The position numbers and the translations under genes were made by a program. Below, one piece after another: positions 25,243-33,840 of a DNA stretch of 64,000 nt. The number at the start of each line of letters is the position of its first letter. Positions within the stretch are counted from its first letter, which is position 1. The DNA comes from Streptomyces collinus (GTDB taxonomy: Bacteria > Actinomycetota > Actinomycetes > Streptomycetales > Streptomycetaceae), in contig NZ_CP133771.1 in the NCBI RefSeq assembly GCF_031348265.1, positions 1,116,001-1,180,000 on the forward strand, written 5' to 3'. The notes beneath the pieces were generated by a model. That model saw only the letters and a list, made by a program, of their open reading frames with translations, did no database searches and was not told the DNA's origin.

Positions 25243-27231
25243 GTGCAGACATCCCCCCGCACCTCCCCGAGACGCGCCCTCCCGGCCCTGCTCGCGGCCG
25301 CGCTCATGGCCTGTCTGCTGTCCTGGGCCGGCGCCTCTCCCGCTCGGGCCGCGCCGGGTGACGGCTCGGTGTCCGATCCCAACATCGCGTACGTCGGGCG
25401 CTGGGACACCTCCGCGGCCTCCGCCGCGGTACCCAACTGGACCGGCGCGTATCTGCAGACCGGCTTCACCGGCACCACCGTCAAGGTCAAGGCCAGGAAC
25501 GCGGTCAACTTCTACGCGAGCATCGACGGCGGCCCCGACGTGTTCCACGCGGGCGCGCGCGGCACGGTGAACCTCACTCCCCGGCCGCTGTCCCCCGGCA
25601 CCCACACCCTGCGTCTGGCCTACCGCTCCGGCGACACCGTCTTCCAGGGCCTGGTCCTGGACCCAGGGGCCCGGACCGTCGCCGCCGCTGCCCCGGCCGG
25701 GCTGGTGGAGTTCGTCGGCGACTCCATCACGGCCGGGGCCCTCACCGACCGGCTGGCACTGGACTCGTACGCCTGGAAGACCGGCGAGCGGCTGGGCATG
25801 CGGCACACGCAGATCGCCCGGTCCGGCTACTGCCTCGTCGCGCAGTCGGGATGCACCGGGCTGAGCGGGCAGTTCTTCAGGACGGCGAGCACAGGCGGTA
25901 CGAACTGGGACTTCTCCCGGTACCGCGCCGACGCCGTCGTCATCAACCTCGGCACCAACGACATCGGGCACGGCGTGTCCGGCGCCGCCTTCCAGTCGGC
26001 GTACACCGCGTTCCTGCGCGACGTGCGCGCCAAGTACCCGACGGCGCATCTCTTCGCGGTGCAGACGCTGAAGAAGCGCTACGCCGGCGAGACCAGGGCC
26101 GCCGTCGCTGCACGCAACAGCGCCGGTGACGCGCGGGTGCACTTCGTCGACACCACGGGCTGGCTCACGGACGGCGCCGACTACGAGGACGGCAACGGGC
26201 ATCCGAACGAAGCGGGTCACACCAGGTTCGCCGAGCGCCTGGCCCCGGTCGTGCGCTCCCGGCTCGGCAGCGGCGCCACGGTGAAGGCGGCGGCTCCCGG
26301 ACAGCCCGGCGACCCGAACATCAAGTTCATCGGCCGCTGGGACACGACGAGCTCCTCCACCGCCTACACCCCGTACTGGGCGGGCGCCTACTACCGGGCC
26401 GGCTTCACCGGCCGGACGGTCAAGCTGAAACAACGCGGCACCATCGACCTGTGGGCCCGGATCGACAACGGCCCCGTGACGTTCTACGACGACGTCAAGG
26501 GGACCGTGAACCTGACCCCGACGGCCCTCTCCCCCGGCAACCACACACTCCAGGTCAACTACCAGGTGGTGGCCGGGTCGTACAAGGGCGACGCGGTCTT
26601 CCAGGGGCTGGTCCTGGACAGCGGCGCGACGACGTTCGCACCGCCGGCCCCGGCCAGGACGGTCGAGTTCGTCGGCGACTCGATCACCGTGGGCACGACG
26701 AGCTCGCAGAACGCCCGTACCGCGTACGGCTGGCTGATCGGGGAGCGGCTGGGCGTCGAGCACACGCAGATCGCGCAGGGCGGGGCGTGCCTGGTGGCCG
26801 CGGCGGACGGATGCGTGGGGCTGGAGCGGCAGTTCACCAAACTCAACCCGAACGCGGCCACGCCCGACTGGAACTTCTCCCGCTACCGGGCCGACGCGGT
26901 CGTCATCAACCTCGGCACCAACGACGTCGGGCACGGGGTGAGTACGGCGCAGTTCCAGTCGGCGTACAGCAGTCTGCTGCGCAAGGTGCGGGCCGCCTAT
27001 CCGCAGGCGTGGATCTTCGCCCTGGAGACGTTCCGCGGGCGGTTCGTCCCGCAGACCGAGGCCGCGGTGAAGGCCGCCGTCGCCGGGGGTGACGCGCGGG
27101 TGTCCTTCGTGGACACGACCGGCTGGCTGGGGTCGGGGGATCTGACGGACTCGGTGCATCCCAACGACCGGGGGCACCGGGTCATAGCCGACCGGCTGGC
27201 ACCGGTGATCGCGGCGAGGATCGGGGCGTAG
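25243..27231 (+). CDS. Secreted tandem carbohydrate esterase (two CE2-like SGNH units)
   Basis: A 662-residue exported protein. A signal peptide covers about 1-36 (LLAAALMACLLSWAGASPARA). Two homologous units follow, about 45-340 and 357-660, each with a beta-sandwich N-domain (DPNIAYVGRWD / DPNIKFIGRWD) and an SGNH hydrolase: GDSIT Ser161 and Ser480, GTND at 237-240 and 558-561, and His320 and His639. Unit 2 has D-x-x-H (Asp636); unit 1 has DGNGH, one residue longer. CE2 enzymes deacetylate xylan or glucomannan; several work with a Ser-His dyad. The GTG start follows GAAGGGAA. The CebR box just upstream implies cellobiose induction. Two full CE2 units in one chain are unusual. Confidence 0.88.
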   Translation: MQTSPRTSPRRALPALLAAALMACLLSWAGASPARAAPGDGSVSDPNIAYVGRWDTSAASAAVPNWTGAYLQTGFTGTTVKVKARNAVNFYASIDGGPDVFHAGARGTVNLTPRPLSPGTHTLRLAYRSGDTVFQGLVLDPGARTVAAAAPAGLVEFVGDSITAGALTDRLALDSYAWKTGERLGMRHTQIARSGYCLVAQSGCTGLSGQFFRTASTGGTNWDFSRYRADAVVINLGTNDIGHGVSGAAFQSAYTAFLRDVRAKYPTAHLFAVQTLKKRYAGETRAAVAARNSAGDARVHFVDTTGWLTDGADYEDGNGHPNEAGHTRFAERLAPVVRSRLGSGATVKAAAPGQPGDPNIKFIGRWDTTSSSTAYTPYWAGAYYRAGFTGRTVKLKQRGTIDLWARIDNGPVTFYDDVKGTVNLTPTALSPGNHTLQVNYQVVAGSYKGDAVFQGLVLDSGATTFAPPAPARTVEFVGDSITVGTTSSQNARTAYGWLIGERLGVEHTQIAQGGACLVAAADGCVGLERQFTKLNPNAATPDWNFSRYRADAVVINLGTNDVGHGVSTAQFQSAYSSLLRKVRAAYPQAWIFALETFRGRFVPQTEAAVKAAVAGGDARVSFVDTTGWLGSGDLTDSVHPNDRGHRVIADRLAPVIAARIGA

Positions 27232-27249
27232 CGGCTCCGGGGGCGGGCC

Positions 27250-28812
27250 TCACATCGGGCCGGGGCCCGCTCCGCCCTTGAGACGTTCGAGGTCCGAGGG
27301 CCGGACCTGGATGACGAGCAGGGCGATCAGCGCGGCCACGGCGGTGAAGATCGCCGCCATGATGAACGCGGCCGAGACACCGGCGGTGAGGATCTCGTCG
27401 GACCAGGGTTTGGGCAGTTGCCCGGTGCGTTCGAACCGGATGCGCTCGGCCGGGGTCGCCTGCTGGAGGAAGTCCGGGATCTGCTTGTCCGCCTCGTTGG
27501 TGCTGGCCGTGCCGTACATCGTGACCAGGATGGACAGGCCCAGGGAGCCGCCGACCTGCTGGGTGGCGTTGAGGAGGCCGGAGGCCGCGCCGGTCTCCGG
27601 CGTGGGCACGTTGGACAGCGCCATGAGGGTCAGCGACACGAACTCCATGCCCATGCCCAGACTGAAGACGAGCATCGGCCCGAGGACACTGCCCGCGTAG
27701 GTGGAGTGCACATCGGTGAGGGTCAGCCAGGCCAGGCCCGCCGCCGCCAGGATCGCGCCCACCACCATGAACGGCTTGGGCCCGTACACGGGCAGGAACC
27801 GTGAGGCCAGTCCGGCGCCGACGGCGATGACCGCGCTGACCGGCAGGAAGGCGAGGCCCGCCGCGAGCGGGCTGAACCCGAGCACGTTCTGTACGAAGAG
27901 CGTGAGGAAGAAGAACATGCCGAAGATGGCGGCGGCCAGGCACAGCATGATGCCGTAGGTGCCCGCGCGGTTACGGTCGGCGAACATGTGCAGCGGCGTG
28001 ATGGGCTGTTTCGAACGACGCTCGATCAGGATGAAGGCCGCCAGGACGATGACCGCTCCGGCGAACGAGGCCAGGGTGAGCGGGTCCCGCCAGCCGTCCT
28101 GCGCGGCTCTGATGAAGCCGTAGACGAGCAGCACCATGCCCGCGGTGGAGGTGAGCGCGCCGGTGACGTCGAAGCGCCCGGGGTGGCGTTCGGACTCCCT
28201 GATGTAGCGCGGGGTGGCGAGCACGATGAGCAGGCCGATGGGCACGTTGACGAACAACACCCAGCGCCAGTTCAGCCACTCCACCAGCATGCCGCCGGCG
28301 AGCAGGCCGATCGCGCCGCCGCCGGCCGAGACCGCGGCGAAGACGCCGAAGGCGCGGTTGCGTTCCGGCCCCTCGCGGAAGGTGGTGCTGATCAGGGCGA
28401 GGGAGGTCGGGGAGGCGATGGCGCCGCCGACGCCCTGCAAGGCGCGGGCGCCGAGGAGTTGGCCGGCGTTCTGCGCGAATCCGCCGAGCAGCGAGGCGAA
28501 CACGAAGAGCAGCACGCCGAAAACGAAGACGCGACGCCGCCCCAGGATGTCTCCGGCCCGGCCACCGAGCAGCAGCAGGCCGCCGAAGGTGAGGGTGTAG
28601 GCGTTCACCACCCAGGACAGGCTCGTGGTGGAGAACTCCAGGTCGCTCTGGATGTGCGGCAGCGCGATGTTCACGATGGTGATGTCGAGGACCACCATCA
28701 ACTGGCAGGAGGCGATGACCAGCAGTGCCATCGCGCTTCCGCCACCACCGGATTCCCTGGTGGTGGTCGCCTGTGGTGAAGCCGGCTGCGGGCTGCTGCC
28801 TGCGGTGTCCAC
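27250..28812 (-). CDS. MFS drug exporter, DHA2/EmrB-QacA type
   Basis: A 520-residue membrane protein with about 14 hydrophobic segments, starting with the family's motif LDITIVNIALPHIQ, and with motif A GGRAGDILGRRR in the 2-3 loop and LNWRWVLFVNVPIG (motif C region near TM5). DHA2 members expel amphipathic drugs or cell products with protons. The GTG start gives a 36-residue N-terminal tail ahead of TM1. It is divergent from the atypical response regulator across about 140 bp holding a strong promoter for that gene; the pair may be co-regulated. Confidence 0.9.
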   Translation of the reverse strand: MDTAGSSPQPASPQATTTRESGGGGSAMALLVIASCQLMVVLDITIVNIALPHIQSDLEFSTTSLSWVVNAYTLTFGGLLLLGGRAGDILGRRRVFVFGVLLFVFASLLGGFAQNAGQLLGARALQGVGGAIASPTSLALISTTFREGPERNRAFGVFAAVSAGGGAIGLLAGGMLVEWLNWRWVLFVNVPIGLLIVLATPRYIRESERHPGRFDVTGALTSTAGMVLLVYGFIRAAQDGWRDPLTLASFAGAVIVLAAFILIERRSKQPITPLHMFADRNRAGTYGIMLCLAAAIFGMFFFLTLFVQNVLGFSPLAAGLAFLPVSAVIAVGAGLASRFLPVYGPKPFMVVGAILAAAGLAWLTLTDVHSTYAGSVLGPMLVFSLGMGMEFVSLTLMALSNVPTPETGAASGLLNATQQVGGSLGLSILVTMYGTASTNEADKQIPDFLQQATPAERIRFERTGQLPKPWSDEILTAGVSAAFIMAAIFTAVAALIALLVIQVRPSDLERLKGGAGPGPM

Positions 28813-28873
28813 CGTTCGACGGTACGCCCGGCTCCCAGGCCTCACCACTCGATCAGACGTGCCGTGGCCCGAC

Positions 28874-28902
28874 CTGAAAATCCCACGGTGTGCGGAGATA
28901 AT
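28874..28902 (+). promoter_or_regulatory. Sigma-70-type promoter for the LuxR regulator
   Basis: CTGAAA, 17-nt spacer, GATAAT: 4/6 and 5/6 to the vegetative (HrdB) consensus with ideal spacing. Predicted start near 28909, leaving about 42 nt of leader. Confidence 0.6.
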
Positions 28903-28911
28903 CCGTTCAAG

Positions 28912-28928
28912 GTGGCCCGGCGGGCCAC
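28912..28928. promoter_or_regulatory. Palindromic operator candidate just after the LuxR promoter
   Basis: GTGGCCC-GGC-GGGCCAC, perfect 7-bp arms, begins about 3 bp after the predicted transcription start and ends 23 bp before the start codon. Its position suits a repressor or autoregulatory site for the downstream regulator and perhaps the divergent exporter; it could also form an RNA hairpin. Confidence 0.5.
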
Positions 28929-28950
28929 GTACGGCGGAGAGGGAGCGACA

Positions 28951-29556
28951 GTGATCCGCGTTCTTCTCGTCGAGCACACCCGTCTCGTGCGGGGAGCGTT
29001 CGCCGCCCTGCTGGCGCGGGAGGACGACATCGAGGTCGTCGCGGAGGCCGACGGCGACGGCGACGTGGTCGAGCGCGCCGTGGCGTGCCGGCCGGACGTG
29101 GCGGTGATCGGCGTGGACTCCAGGGTGGGCGAGGAGATCGCCGTCGGGGGTGAGCTGCAAGCGCGGCTCCCGGAGTGCCGGATGCTGCTGATGATGGCCT
29201 CGACGACACCCGAGCGGCTGCGTCGCCTCCTGGATCTGCACGCCGCCGGTGTCATCAGCACCGACGCCCCGCCGGACCGGCTGGTGCACGGTGTCCGCAA
29301 GCTGGTGCGGGGGAAGCGGTTCGTCGACCCCGAGTTCGCGCTGGCCGCGCTGGACGCGGGAGCCAACCCGCTGACCCCGCGGGAGGTGGAGGTGCTGCGG
29401 CTGACGGCCGACGGTACGCCCACGCGGGAGATCGCCGAGCGGCTGTGTCTGTCCGCCGCCACGGTCCGCAACCATCTGTCGGCGATCACCCGGAAGACGG
29501 GCGGCCGGAGCCGGATCGACGCGGTCCGGATCGCCACGGAGTCGGGCTGGGTGTGA
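28951..29556 (+). CDS. Atypical NarL/LuxR-type response regulator
   Basis: A 201-residue regulator with a receiver-like domain (about 1-115) and a good LuxR HTH (about 138-200: LTPREVEVLRLTADG, EIAERLCLSAATVRNHLSAI). The receiver has lost key residues: the acidic pair reads Glu8-His9, the phospho-acceptor Asp is Gly54 in VAVIGVD, and the conserved Lys is Thr in GVISTDAPP. It should not be switched by normal phosphotransfer. No sensor kinase is adjacent. The GTG start follows GGAGAGGGAG. An operator-like palindrome lies in its leader. Confidence 0.88.
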   Translation: MIRVLLVEHTRLVRGAFAALLAREDDIEVVAEADGDGDVVERAVACRPDVAVIGVDSRVGEEIAVGGELQARLPECRMLLMMASTTPERLRRLLDLHAAGVISTDAPPDRLVHGVRKLVRGKRFVDPEFALAALDAGANPLTPREVEVLRLTADGTPTREIAERLCLSAATVRNHLSAITRKTGGRSRIDAVRIATESGWV

Positions 29557-29624
29557 GCCCCGCACGCCGGTTCGCGCCCTGTTCCGCGCCGTCCCGCCCC
29601 CGCCCCACGCCCTGACAGCAGAAC

Positions 29625-29659
29625 GGCCGGGCAGGTCATCGAGGTGTACCTGCCCGGCC
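29625..29659. terminator. Hairpin terminator between convergent LuxR and P450 genes
   Basis: GGCCGGGCAGGT and ACCTGCCCGGCC pair perfectly over 12 bp around 11 nt, about 70 bp after the LuxR stop and 160 bp from the P450 stop. It can serve both directions. The rest of this 260-bp gap shows nothing else. Confidence 0.75.
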
Positions 29660-29819
29660 CCCGTGGGCCCTCGCGCCCTGTCCCGGGATCTTTCACCAGC
29701 ATCGCAGAGCGAGCACCCCGTGGACCAGCACCTTTTGTCACGTGCGCGGCGTGAAAGCGTCATCCCGGGACCGTGACGAACGCTGGTGCGGGATGGGCGT
29801 TCGACTCGGTCCTTCCAGG

Positions 29820-31223
29820 TCAGCGGCCGCCGCGGATGAGGCCCGTCAGATAGCGCCACAGCGAGGAGCGCTGCCGCGCGGCCGGGTCCGGCAGGACCTC
29901 CTCGGCCACGCCAGGGGCGGGGGTGTCCGCCCACGGCCGCGGGGGCGGCACGGAGGCGAGTTCGTACCGCACCGGCAGGGAACGCAGGCCCCGCATGAAC
30001 GGCGATGAGCGCCACGGCAGTTGGTCGGCGGGCAGCGCGAGGTCGAGGTAGTCGAACCGCTCGAACAGGCGCCCCACACCGGCCGCCGCGACGGCCGAGG
30101 CGAGCTCCCGCGCCGGGCACTGGCGCGGTCCGGCTCCCCAGGACAGGTGGGCCCGGGTGCTGATGGTCGTGCCCGAGGCGACGTGGTCGGCGAAGAGCGG
30201 GTCGGCGTGCGCGGCGCCCGGGGAGACCCATACGGGATCGCCGGCCCGGATGGTGTAGTTGCCGAGCGGGGTGTCCCGGGCGGCGAAGCGCGGGACGAAG
30301 TTGACCAGGGGCGGCTTGCGCATGACCACCCGGTTCATGCTCTCCCTGACCATGCCGGCGGACAGGCTGGCGCGCACGCTGCCCTCGCCCGAGATGACTT
30401 CCACGACGGTGTTGGAGATGAGGATGCCGACGTGGTCGGAGGTCATGCCCAGCAGCATGAACAGCTCGCGGGCGAGCTGGTCGAGCGACAGGTCCGGGTG
30501 GGCGGCCAGCAGGTACGAGGGGAAGTCGTCACCCGGCTTCTCCAGCTTCAGCGCGGCCAGTTCGGCCAGCGTCGCCAGCAGGCGTTCCAGTGCGGCCTCG
30601 GCGTCCGGGCCGGCGTCGAGCACCCGCCACATGTCCATCAGCGCGTCGTCGCCCTGCGAGCCGGGGAAGCCCAGCAGATGGCTGGCCACCATCAGCGGCA
30701 GCGGCCTGGAGAACTGCGCGGACAGGTCCGCCACGCCGGTCGCGCCGCCCTGCCCGACGAGGGTGATCAGTTCGTCGGCGTAGGCGGTGACGGCGGCCTT
30801 CAGACGCTTGGCCTGCGGGTGGCGGGGGTCCTGGAAGGGCTTGAGGGCGACGTCCCACGCGGTGCGCAGCGGCCGGTAGCCGGGGCCGCCCTGGATCAGG
30901 ATGTGGTTGACCTCCAGGGACGGCCCGAGCGGCCAGTCGGGCGGCACCCTGCCCTCGGTGCGGGCCCGCCAGTTCTCCAGGCCCTTGGGCCAGCCTTCGT
31001 CGTCCTGGAGCACCTGGAGGGACTCGCGGTAGCCGAGGACGAGCCAGGCCGGCACCCCCAGCAGGTCGACCGGCGCGACCGGGCCGTGCTGCTGCCGCAG
31101 CCGCTCGTACACGAGCGCGGGGCGCACCTCGTAGTCCCTGGTCAGCAGCGGTTCGGGAGCGAGCGTCTCCAGGCTCGTGCCGTCCAGGTCCACGGATCCG
31201 CCGTCACCCCGCTGGGATTCCAT
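29820..31223 (-). CDS. Cytochrome P450 lacking the ExxR motif (CYP156/157-like)
   Basis: A 467-residue P450. The heme loop reads LSWGAGPRQCPARE with axial Cys369, where Trp replaces the usual Phe and Pro the usual Gly-neighbour, as in conservon-associated CYP156/157 proteins. The K-helix ExxR is ESMN (Glu294, Asn297), so the Arg is lost, again as in CYP157. The I-helix reads GMTSDHV. A Pro-rich, non-conserved tail of about 40 residues ends the protein. ATG 31223 is preferred, with GGAGGG about 10 nt upstream; a GTG at 31244 adds seven residues. No conservon genes are adjacent. Function unknown. Confidence 0.87.
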   Translation of the reverse strand: MESQRGDGGSVDLDGTSLETLAPEPLLTRDYEVRPALVYERLRQQHGPVAPVDLLGVPAWLVLGYRESLQVLQDDEGWPKGLENWRARTEGRVPPDWPLGPSLEVNHILIQGGPGYRPLRTAWDVALKPFQDPRHPQAKRLKAAVTAYADELITLVGQGGATGVADLSAQFSRPLPLMVASHLLGFPGSQGDDALMDMWRVLDAGPDAEAALERLLATLAELAALKLEKPGDDFPSYLLAAHPDLSLDQLARELFMLLGMTSDHVGILISNTVVEVISGEGSVRASLSAGMVRESMNRVVMRKPPLVNFVPRFAARDTPLGNYTIRAGDPVWVSPGAAHADPLFADHVASGTTISTRAHLSWGAGPRQCPARELASAVAAAGVGRLFERFDYLDLALPADQLPWRSSPFMRGLRSLPVRYELASVPPPRPWADTPAPGVAEEVLPDPAARQRSSLWRYLTGLIRGGR

Positions 31224-31356
31224 CGTCTTGCCACCCTCCGACACGCCCTGTACCGGCCCACCATCAGCCGGTAGCCGGAAACGGTGGGGACCCTACCCCA
31301 GGCCGAACTCGCGGGTAACGACGGGGGTGGGGTGGTGTGGAGGCCCGGTCCGCGGG

Positions 31357-32463
31357 TCAGGCGGCCGTGTAACCGAGTTGACGGCGCATGTAGGGCGTCA
31401 TGAGGCTCTTCGCCTTGGTCAGGGTGGTGGTGCGACTGCCGAGGACGGCGGACTCTCCCCCCGGCACGGGCAGTACGGTCAGTCCGTCGGCGGGGCCGAA
31501 GGGCACGATCAGCGGGGTGCGTTGGACCGGGCGGTACAGGCGCGGCTCCTTGCGGTGCTTGCCGGAACTCTGCAGGTAGCCGCGGATGTTGTGGGCGGCG
31601 ATGTCCGCCTGGGCGAGGGCGGCGGGGGTGATCTTGAGTTCACTGACGTCGTTCACGTCGCCGACGGCGAACACGTCCAGCCTGCCCTCGACCCGGAGCG
31701 TCCGGTCGACCTTCACATGCCCGGCTCCGTTGAGCCAGTCACCGTGTCCGGCCAGGCGCAGCCAGAGCGTGTTGGGGGTGGTGCCGGTCGCCCAGAAGGA
31801 CAGGTCGGCCTCGATGACCGTGCCTCGGGCGTCGCGGTAGGTGCCGAAGTCGTTGCCGGGCGACATGAAGGAGTCGAGCCGCACCTCCACGTCGTGGGAC
31901 TCCAGCCAGGCCAGGGCTTTGCGCCCCGGACGGGCACTGCCCGTCGAGTCCAGCAGGGCGGGCCCGGAGTGGGCGAGGGTGACCCGGGCGTCCGGGCGGG
32001 CGAGACGGATCTCGGCGCTGAGTTCGACACCGCCGGGGCCGCCGCCGACGACCAGGACGTGCTCGGCCGTGGCGACGTTGCGCTGGTGCTCGGCGAAGGA
32101 CTTGGCCGCTTCCTCGGTCGTGGTGCCGGTGAAGCGGGCCGGGTCGGGGTAGTCGGCGCCGGAGGCGATCACGACCACGTCGTACGGCAGCCGCTCGCCG
32201 GTGGCGAGGACGACCTGCCGCTCGGCGGTGTCGATGCGGACGGCCTTGCCGGTGGCCACCCGGCCGTGGCGCAGCAGCCGGTCGTAGGGGATGAAGGGCG
32301 TGTGGGTCCACTCGGGGCGCACTCCCGCGCGCAGGGAGGCGATGCGGTGGAAGAAGACCTCCTTACGGTCCACCAGCGTGACCCGGGCCGTGTCGTCCAG
32401 CCGTCTGGCCAGCCGGACACCGGCGTAGCCACCGCCGATCACCACTACGTCGCCGTCGTACAC
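31357..32463 (-). CDS. FAD-dependent NAD(P)H oxidoreductase (NDH-2/AIF-like)
   Basis: A 368-residue flavoprotein of the two-dinucleotide-fold class. The FAD site VVVIGGGYAGVRLARRL lies at about 6-22 and the NAD(P)H site VLVVGGGPGGVELSAEI at about 140-156; the second FAD motif is LDVFAVGDVND near 275. AIF/NDH-2 relatives pass electrons from NAD(P)H to quinones; this one is short and has no C-terminal membrane helix. The GTG start follows AGGAGA at good spacing; the upstream frame continues into the importer gene without coding character. Confidence 0.86.
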   Translation of the reverse strand: MYDGDVVVIGGGYAGVRLARRLDDTARVTLVDRKEVFFHRIASLRAGVRPEWTHTPFIPYDRLLRHGRVATGKAVRIDTAERQVVLATGERLPYDVVVIASGADYPDPARFTGTTTEEAAKSFAEHQRNVATAEHVLVVGGGPGGVELSAEIRLARPDARVTLAHSGPALLDSTGSARPGRKALAWLESHDVEVRLDSFMSPGNDFGTYRDARGTVIEADLSFWATGTTPNTLWLRLAGHGDWLNGAGHVKVDRTLRVEGRLDVFAVGDVNDVSELKITPAALAQADIAAHNIRGYLQSSGKHRKEPRLYRPVQRTPLIVPFGPADGLTVLPVPGGESAVLGSRTTTLTKAKSLMTPYMRRQLGYTAA

Positions 32464-32629
32464 AACAGGGTCTCCTGTGCTGGTGGGGGTAGCGAGGGCC
32501 GCCGCGGACGGGCCCCGCTCGGGTCGACCCCCGGCGGCCACTCGACTGACGCGAGAGTAGCCCTTGAAAGTTAAAGAGATCCTGAGGTTCCGTGCATGTT
32601 CCGTGAAGGGATCGGCGCCTGACCGGCCG

Positions 32630-33793
32630 TCATCTCCCCCAGATCGTCCGGTAGGCCTCGCGGTAGCCCGACGGGTCCCAGCTGGTGGCGCCCTCGCTGT
32701 TGCCTGCCGTGGCGATGTGCACGGGGGCCACGTATCCGCTGTCGGGACGGCCGGCGAAGGCGCGGTTGAACTCGTCGACGATCTGCCAGCCCTGCAGGGA
32801 CAGCGGCTCGGGCACGGTGGCGGCCTGGTACTGCCTGCTGTTGACGCGCTGGAAGGCGGACGGGTCGCCGTCTCCGGCCCCGATGTTGAACGGCGGTCCG
32901 GAGCCCTCTTCGCCGGCGGCGCGGAAGGCGGGGGCCGCATCGGCGAAGTACAGGTCGTTGATGGCCACGGAGTGGGTCCAGCGGTCCTGGAAGCGGGAGA
33001 GCAGGGAGGAGATCTCCCGGGGGGTGCGGGTGCTGGCGTCGGGGATCGGGATGTTCTCCACCGAGAGCAGCCGCACCCCCTGGCAGCTCGTCAGCTCCTT
33101 GCGGATCAGGTCGGACTTGTTGCGGGCGAAGGGGATCGACGCGTCGGTGATGAGCACGACCCCGGCGCGGCCGTCGGAGTCGGAGATGATCCACTGCGCG
33201 CTGATGCGGGCCACGTCCTCGACGCGGGTGGTGACGTTGGTGAAGAGGTCGGGCTGCCGGCTGGGGCCGGGGTCGGGGACGGCGTGCCAGCCAATGAGCG
33301 GGATGCGCTGCGCGTTGGCCCGGGCGGCCTGCTGGGCCGTCGAGTCGGGGTCGAACCCGCCGATGACGATGCCCGAGGGCCGCAGGGAGACGGCTTCGCT
33401 CATGGCGGCCTGGATGCCGGCCGGGGTGCCGCCGCCGTCGATCACCCGGACGTTCCAGCCGATGGCCCGCGCGGCCTCCCGTACCCCGTTCGCGGCGCCC
33501 GCGACACCGGGATTGGTCATGGTCTGGGCGACGTAGACGATGCTCTTGCCGGACACCGCCTCGGGGCCGCTGGTGGGTCCTCCCCAGGGGATGTCGGCCC
33601 GCTCGGCCCGGGTGACGGCCTCCCGGGCCCGGGCCTGGACGGTGGGGCAGCCGCTCGGGCCCGTTGCGGTCTCGTCAGCGCCGTCGGATGAACCGCGTTC
33701 GCAGCCGGTGAGGGCGGCGGCCGTGGCCAGCAGGGCGCAGGAGGCGAGCCGCGCGGTGCGGACTGCGGGGGCGGCCTTGCGGGTTCGGTGCAC
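32630..33793 (-). CDS. Sugar ABC transporter substrate-binding lipoprotein
   Basis: A 387-residue lipoprotein. The N-terminus is positively charged and hydrophobic and ends in the lipobox ALTGC with Cys31. The mature part is the periplasmic-binding 4 (ribose/galactose) fold, seen in YVAQTMTNPGVAGAANGV, GIVIGGFDPD and VVLITDASIPFARNKSD. It would capture a sugar or sugar-like ligand at the outer membrane face. It is the last of three genes, about 48 bp after the permease, and GGAG stands 5 nt before the GTG. The ligand is unknown. Confidence 0.88.
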   Translation of the reverse strand: MHRTRKAAPAVRTARLASCALLATAAALTGCERGSSDGADETATGPSGCPTVQARAREAVTRAERADIPWGGPTSGPEAVSGKSIVYVAQTMTNPGVAGAANGVREAARAIGWNVRVIDGGGTPAGIQAAMSEAVSLRPSGIVIGGFDPDSTAQQAARANAQRIPLIGWHAVPDPGPSRQPDLFTNVTTRVEDVARISAQWIISDSDGRAGVVLITDASIPFARNKSDLIRKELTSCQGVRLLSVENIPIPDASTRTPREISSLLSRFQDRWTHSVAINDLYFADAAPAFRAAGEEGSGPPFNIGAGDGDPSAFQRVNSRQYQAATVPEPLSLQGWQIVDEFNRAFAGRPDSGYVAPVHIATAGNSEGATSWDPSGYREAYRTIWGR

Positions 33794-33840
33794 GGGGACT
33801 CCAGTGAGGGGATCGACGCGGCGGGGCGTGCCGAGAGGGG

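Noticed and set aside
25700..27200. Missing catalytic Asp in esterase unit 1 as evidence of inactivity
   Set aside because: CE2 members are known to work with a Ser-His dyad; the residue alone does not decide activity.
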